64,000 nt of DNA from Lasiodiplodia sp. COLG20 (Eukaryota > Ascomycota > Dothideomycetes > Botryosphaeriales > Botryosphaeriaceae), in contig VNWV01000003.1 in the NCBI GenBank assembly GCA_009801085.1, forward strand, positions 310,001 to 374,000, given 5' to 3'. The notes beneath the pieces were generated by a model that was given only the letters and a program-made list of their open reading frames with translations, did not search any database and had not been told where the DNA came from. Below, one piece after another: positions 58,999 to 64,000 of the stretch (positions are counted from its first letter, which is position 1; every line of letters begins with the position of its first letter). A program made the translations under genes and the position numbers.

Positions 58999-60464
58999 AG
59001 GAAGTTAGGTGGGGAGAGAGAGGGTTCAGAAGTGAGGACGTCGAGCTCTCGTTGGTGATGTGTTGGTGGTTTCCATTCGTCTTCCTTTTTTCTTTTTCCT
59101 TTCACCTTTTTCCGGATGGCTTATTGTCACTCTCTGTCCCTACTTTGTTGGAGGAAGAGGACCTTCTTTTCACGACTAGATTATAGCGATCATGATTTTC
59201 GCTCCTTTATGTGGGTTTAGACATTATTATTAAAGAACACCTTTTAAGACTTGCTTCGATCATCGCAACTGCCTTGGTGCTTCGCTTGACGAAAATGCAT
59301 TCTCTTTTATTCCTCTAGGTCAGACGGGCGAGTGTGCCGGATCGAAGTACGACTGTGAAGAACAGACGTGAGGACTTTGCGAGGAGGGTGAAGATAGAAT
59401 AGAATGATCCAATCCGATAATTCACGCCAATACCTCTGGAACGATGACCCGGTGGGAAGTGATCGCCATCTCCATTTTACAAGCGAATGCCTGACTAAGA
59501 AGCTTAGCAACATGGGATACTGGCTGATACTTGACTACACGACTACACGAAAGAGACAAGTGACTCCTTTTCGTCAGTGTTGCCGTGTATCAAATTATGC
59601 ATTCGAATAGACAGATTTACGGAGGCTTCCGTGTAGATGTCAAACAAGTGCAGATCATTGACAGTTACGAGTATTGCATGAAGGGTATTGCATCTCGAAC
59701 AACATGCCCATAGCACAACGGGTTGTACCGCCGCTCATATGCACGGAGCATTGGTCATTTTGAAGTACGCACTGGGCTTCTCTGAACCATCAATGTACGT
59801 CTCCATCGCAATCCAAGCCCAAGAGCTAAACCTCCAGCTGAGCTACATAGCCATGAGATGATGCGAGAAGTGATGGAGAAATAGCCTTTCAAAGCTCCAT
59901 TGAGCGATTTGCCTCTGACCAAGGCTGCCGTGCAGTGTTCATTATCCGCAACCAAAGATTGAGATCTCTTCCGGCGCGTAGGCCAGCAAATATCCAGAGC
60001 TAAGGCCGACGGAAGATCGGTTCCAACATCAATCTGAAGAGCCTCCTCTCGACGACGACGACGAGCTTCACTGAGGAGAAATAGTGGGGAAGTGGGGAAA
60101 GGGTCAAAGGAAGATTGAATGACACGGGGGAGAATGGATCTAATAAATTCGGATAACGAAGCCCGGATCGGCCGGAAAAGGAATTATTCTCGAGAGTTGG
60201 GATCATCGGGAAAAGACCAGCAGCAGGTCTCGGCTCGCCGGTGAAAAGCGGCTGACGGGACCGGTTGATGAACTGAGTTACTACGGAATTTAAAGTTTCG
60301 AAGGATCTCGAAAGTAGCGCTCGAGCAGGAACGGCCGGACTTATTTTTTTTTTTTTAATAGACTATTCATACAAGCACGTACCATGCATCTTCAAGCCGT
60401 TAAACGCATCGCTATGCAGATCAGAAAAGGAGACATTAAAAAATATATCGCCGCGGCTCAGGCC
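58999..60464. other. Spacer between convergent CYP505 and GH16 genes
   Basis: 1.5 kb holding both 3' UTRs. It contains T/A-rich stretches near 59080-59240 that suit 3'-end formation, and a poly(T) run at 60344-60356. Short open frames (59404-59610, 59307-59513) overlap on opposite strands and are not called. Confidence 0.5.
60344..60356 (+). repeat. Poly(T) tract, 13 T
   Basis: Simple T run about 110 nt beyond the stop of the - strand GH16 gene (an A run on its sense strand), in its likely 3' flank. Confidence 0.85.
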
Positions 60465-62216
60465 TCAATAAATCCCCGTAACCGCCGTGATCAGCCCAAT
60501 AACCACCACCAACACCCAACCCGTCACCGCTGGCGCCAATCCGGCCGGTGCACTGGATACGTGTGCGATCTCTGGGAAGCCCGTCACATTGACGCCGTCC
60601 ACCCTGCAGACGACGTCGCATCGCTTCTCCTTCCTCTTCTCCAACACGCTGTTGGTCTCCCTCGCCACGCCCCCACCGCCTCCTGTCATCCTCCTCCACA
60701 ACCAACTCCCCAACCCGCCACCACCGCCGCCGAAGAGCGCCCCGTCCACCCCCTCCACCTCCTCCCCCACACCCCTCGCCCCCCTCTTCGCCATCCTCCT
60801 CCTCTTGTCATCCCCATCCCCACCCGGCCCCTCAACGGGCCCACTCGTATTAAACACCATCTCAATCCACTGAATCTGCAGCTCCGCGCTGGCGCCGACG
60901 TCCATGTCGCCGCTCCACTCGCCGCCGTCGGACCACATGTTGAGCACGAGGTACGAGGGGCGGCGGGGCACGCTGTACGTGTTGGTGGCGCGCAGCGCGC
61001 CGTCGAGGTACCAGTTGGAGCGCGTGGGCAGCCAGTCGATGCGGTGCTCCTGCCAGTCGCGCCACGACGGCAGCTGCGCCACCTTCAGCGACGCCTGCGG
61101 CACCTCGTTGCCGTCGCTGCCGACGGCGGGCTGGTTCGTGTAGCTGTGTAAATGAAGAAAACGAGGATGTTGATTAGGTTCATTATCTTCTCGTTGGATA
61201 TTTCGAGGAAGGAGGCGGGGGTGGCGGAGGTGAGGTGAGGTGAGGGGCAAAGGGGTAGGGGGGGATGTGATAAATAGGGTAGATCTCGTACTCACCGAAT
61301 CACGGCTTCGGGATCGTCGGTCAGGATCTCGATGTCGCTCTCGTTGTCGTCGTCGTAGAAGGTGAAGAAGCCGGCCACGGCGCCCGGATCGCCGACGACG
61401 CGGGCCCGCATGCGCAGCGACGCGTGCATCAGGTTCTTCTGCAGGTTCTCCACCTCGGCCGCCGACTGGAAGTCGTCCAGCCGCACGGTGCGCAGCGACA
61501 GGTACGTCGGGTACTCGATGTCATCGTTGCCCGTGTCGCTGCCGTTGGTTTGCGCTGTGTTGGTTGGTAGCGTCCGGCGTCAGCCCTTATGCAAAGACCT
61601 ACTCATCTTCCTTCCCGAACGAGCAAGGACGCGAAAGAGATAATACCGAACGCGGCTAGGGGAAGAAGCTAGTGGCCCAAGCAAAAAAAGAGAGAAGAAT
61701 GACGAGGGAAAGGAATACGAGGAGAGAAACAATAAAAAAAAATAAAGGAGAGAACTCACAGATGTACACATTCCGCGGACTGTTCTGCATGCGCACGGGG
61801 AAATCGTCCGTCGCCTCCTTCCCCCAGTTCTGGATGCCCCAATCCCGGTTCCACGCCGAGCCGTTGAGGTACGCCGCGTCCGCATCCGTCACCGTTTCCA
61901 TCCCTTCGTCCTCGTCGTCCGTTACCGGGTCGGGTGCGCCGCTGGCGTACTGGTCCGCCGACGTCGCCAGCGCCCGGAAGTCCCAGAACCGGTGGTAGGT
62001 GAAGTAGTACGGCGCGCTGTCCGACATGTCGCTCTCCGTGTTCGAGTCGAGCGTGTAGCACGTGCAGTTGGCCGAGTTGTCCTTGAGGACCGGCTGGTCA
62101 TCGTCGTCATCGTCATCGTCGGCGCGGGCCACGCCGAGGATGCGTGCAGAGAGGAGGAGAAGGGACAGGAGGTGGAGAGGGGAGCGGGGTGTGGGGAATG
62201 GCCGGGAGATCCACAT
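60465..62216 (-). CDS. Secreted/GPI-type glycoside hydrolase family 16 protein
   Basis: Three exons on the complement: 62216-61760, 61554-61296 and 61143-60465; 464 aa. Donors are GTGAGT-like and acceptors ACAG; the phases agree. I chose the ATG at 62216 because it begins a signal peptide (LHLLSLLLLSARILGVARA); the frame is open to 62312. An eight-Asp run follows the signal. GH16 signs: the ExDxE catalytic motif as E224-S-D226-I-E228, with FFTFYDDDN before it, and DWQEHRIDWLPTRSNWYLDG and WSDGGEWSGD after it. The C-terminal third has a Gly/Arg-rich low-complexity part and ends in a hydrophobic segment (VLVVVIGLITAVTGIY) with no basic tail. That suggests a GPI signal or membrane anchor. GH16 enzymes cut or transfer beta-1,3/1,4-glucans, so a wall or nutrient role is likely; the substrate is unknown. 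Intron 2 has GAGGT repeats near 61230. Confidence 0.9.
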
Positions 62217-63592
62217 GGCACGAGCGGGAGGCGGTGTTGATGTGTGGGTTGACCTCTTGCTCCACCGATTACGTGCTGTCCCAGAGATGCCGATATGTTC
62301 AAGAAATTGCAAGAATAGAGGAAAGCCAAAAAGCGTAAAAGGCAGAAAAAAAAATTAAGAAAACCCAGGAAGAAGCAAAACTTTCCAACGTTGGGGGGCC
62401 GAGGCTGCTGAGTGCCGAGAACCTGTATGGCGAAATGTGAGCGCAGCAAAGACCAGCAAGTATCCAAGAATCCCAGACGGCGCCGTCAGGCGGTTATAAC
62501 GAAGGCGACGCTCAGACGGTGCGGGTACATCTTCTGCGTGGCGCGCTCGAGCTGGCGCGACGATGGGGTAAAGAAGGACAGGCGTTTGAGTTGACAGGAT
62601 GGCGAGACAGCAAAAGCGCTGCCTTGGGCTCGTATTGCACCCTGCGCCCCCATTGCAACCGCCCGTACCTGGCGATCGCGTGCCCGTTCTAGGCCCAAAC
62701 GGGCGCCAGCTCACAATGCAGCCGCTCCACCGAGCGCCACCACGCCTTCTGCTGCAGCTAAGCCTATATATAACCTTTCCAAGCCTGCCCCATCCGGCAA
62801 CAGACGCGACTGGGGTCGTTTCATCACCCCATCTTTCGCCTCGCCGCGCCGGCTGCTCGGCATGCAGCTCAGGGTCCACTTGTGAAACAAGGAAAAAGTA
62901 TATCGATAGACTGAATCTACAGGGGGAGATCGTGACCAGATTGACTTGCGGCCGTGAGCCAAGCTGTCGGTTGGGCTATGTATATGTACAGTGTGCCTTT
63001 GTATACAGTATCCTGTCCCGTCGTATCAACCGACTATATCAGGGCCCGAGGCCATTGCTAAGTAAAAAGAGAAACTTGCCCGGTGGCGGCGTGAGTTCGC
63101 GTGTCGGAGCACAGCGATGGTGGTTTAAAAACGATAGTGAACCAAAAAGCGGTTAACATTTCGAAGTCGTCCTGTTGTATGTACAACCGGCGCCCCTGGG
63201 AATGTCGCAATCCGCTCCCGCGCGGCAGTGCCTAGCCCGCATGAGAAGAAGAAAGGTGCTGAGGGTGTTGCGAAACGAGAGTCCGGAGCTCGTGAAAGCT
63301 CCATGTGCGGCCATGAGTTCAGACAGCCAAGAGTAGCGCGTGAGAGGAAGATTCCGTCCACAAAAAGGAAAAAAGAGACAAAACAGATAAAAACGTACTA
63401 TGGCCAAATAAACACGACTCCGTCATGGCAAAGTGGCGGGTGCGAGAAATGAGAAGAGAGAAAACGGAACTCCTGGGAGCTGTGAGAAAAAAGAAAATTA
63501 AAAGAAAAAAAGACCACCCGGAGAAACCAGAATTGCTAACGTGATTGGGTATTTACTTCATCTCTTCTCCACTCCTCCTCTTACTTTGCTTT
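62217..63592. other. Intergenic, GH16 promoter and 3' flank of the right-edge gene
   Basis: 1.4 kb with no recognisable gene. A TATATATAA element lies at 62764-62772, about 550 nt upstream of the GH16 start. A/G-rich stretches fill 63360-63530. The open frame at 62599-63156 has no domain and is not called. Confidence 0.45.
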
Positions 63593-64000
63593 TCATTCGG
63601 TATTTTCTGCGCACTCGAACCAGCTTTCGCCAACTCGATCCTCCTCCACATCATCCAACACGCCAGCCTCGCGCAGCTTTTCGTTCAGCTGCTCTTGGAG
63701 CGTCTTCGCCTGCTCTTGGTCCATCGACTCGCGCTTGACCTTCTCAACCAACGAGAGGCCGGCCGGACGACGTCCGTCGAATATTGTGCGCATACTTAGA
63801 GACCGGCGCGATGTGATGATGGATCTCCTCTTTTCCGGTGTTGTTGTCACGAAAGTCACGAAATGAATCCCGGGAGTCCCGAAAGGACTCCCGGTTGTCA
63901 AAAGATTCATCGTCCGCCTCCATTATTTTGGTAGGAACGTCAGGGACGTCCTCGTTTCTGTATTGTTGCAGGCTGCGCCTGTCCGGTGTCGTCGCCGCCG
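63593..64000 (-). CDS. 3' end of an unrecognised gene, cut by window edge
   Basis: Two - strand frames look coding. From the edge to about 63800 one frame reads TPDRRSLQQYRNEDVPDVP and later RESFRDSRDSFRDFRDNN, with an Arg/Ser/Phe/Asp repeat. Unless spliced, it stops near 63741. A second frame, open until the stop at 63593-63595, reads MRTIFDGRRPAGLSLVEKVK and then a charged helical segment (QAKTLQEQLNEKLREAGV) with an acidic end. The two probably belong to one protein joined by a short intron; one possible join is a weak GTCCTT donor near 63889 to the acceptor CTAAG near 63795. A frameshift is the alternative. A strong hairpin lies in the affected stretch. The family is not recognised and the N-terminus is outside the window. 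Confidence 0.5.

Noticed and set aside
55622..62216. Secondary-metabolite cluster around CYP505
   Set aside because: Neighbours are a tubulin cofactor and a GH16 protein. There is no synthase, transferase, regulator or transporter beside it.
1..64000. tRNA and rRNA genes
   Set aside because: I looked by eye for A-box/B-box pairs, mainly GTTCGA-type B boxes, and found none with a matching cloverleaf. A tRNAscan run would be decisive.
1..64000. CRISPR arrays, operons or other prokaryotic systems
   Set aside because: Genes have spliceosomal introns and eukaryotic start contexts throughout; no spaced direct repeats were seen.

Overview
The window looks like nuclear DNA of a filamentous ascomycete (Pezizomycotina). 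Genes are broken by short introns (about 45-220 nt) with GT-AG or GC-AG ends and CTAAC/CTGAC-like branch sites. The gene content includes a CYP505-type P450:reductase fusion, an RSC Rsc7 subunit, a fungal bHLH regulator and a Dal5-type permease. Dothideomycetes is my guess at class and is not demonstrated. All exon joins below were worked out by eye from reading frame, splice consensus and family sequence.

Layout. A partial bHLH transcription factor (- strand, cut by the left edge) is divergent from SFT2 (Golgi vesicle traffic). A gene-free stretch of about 7.4 kb follows. Next are a SET-domain protein (+) and an SDR/epimerase (-), tail to tail. From about 16.1 to 20.4 kb there is an AT-richer, repeat-bearing island holding one C2H2 zinc-finger gene. 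It is followed on the - strand by an eight-exon Dal5-like transporter, an APQ12-type nuclear-envelope protein and a small single-pass membrane protein. After a 3.4 kb gap come DIS3 (-) and PRP11 (+), head to head, then 4.6 kb without a clear gene, then NPL6/RSC7 (+). A second gene desert of about 7.9 kb follows, becoming AT-rich in its right half. Then VMA13 (-) and the tubulin cofactor E gene (+) share a 206-bp promoter. After them come a CYP505 fatty-acid hydroxylase (+), a GH16-type secreted protein (-) and the 3' part of a gene cut by the right edge (-).

How the genes relate. Most are housekeeping: RNA exosome (DIS3), spliceosome SF3a (PRP11), chromatin remodelling (RSC7), V-ATPase (VMA13), tubulin folding (TBCE), nuclear envelope (APQ12) and Golgi traffic (SFT2). 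There is no metabolic gene cluster. The accessory parts are the zinc-finger island, the permease, the P450 fusion and the GH16 protein.

Most unusual observations: five genes whose first coding exon appears to be only 10-20 nt; a 12-nt internal micro-exon in the transporter; two GC-AG introns; an antisense 124-aa open frame over the 5' end of NPL6; in-frame tandem repeats around the zinc-finger gene; an unresolved frame change beside a perfect hairpin in the right-edge gene; and four large intergenic blocks without recognisable genes. I found no clear evidence of a wholly new system.
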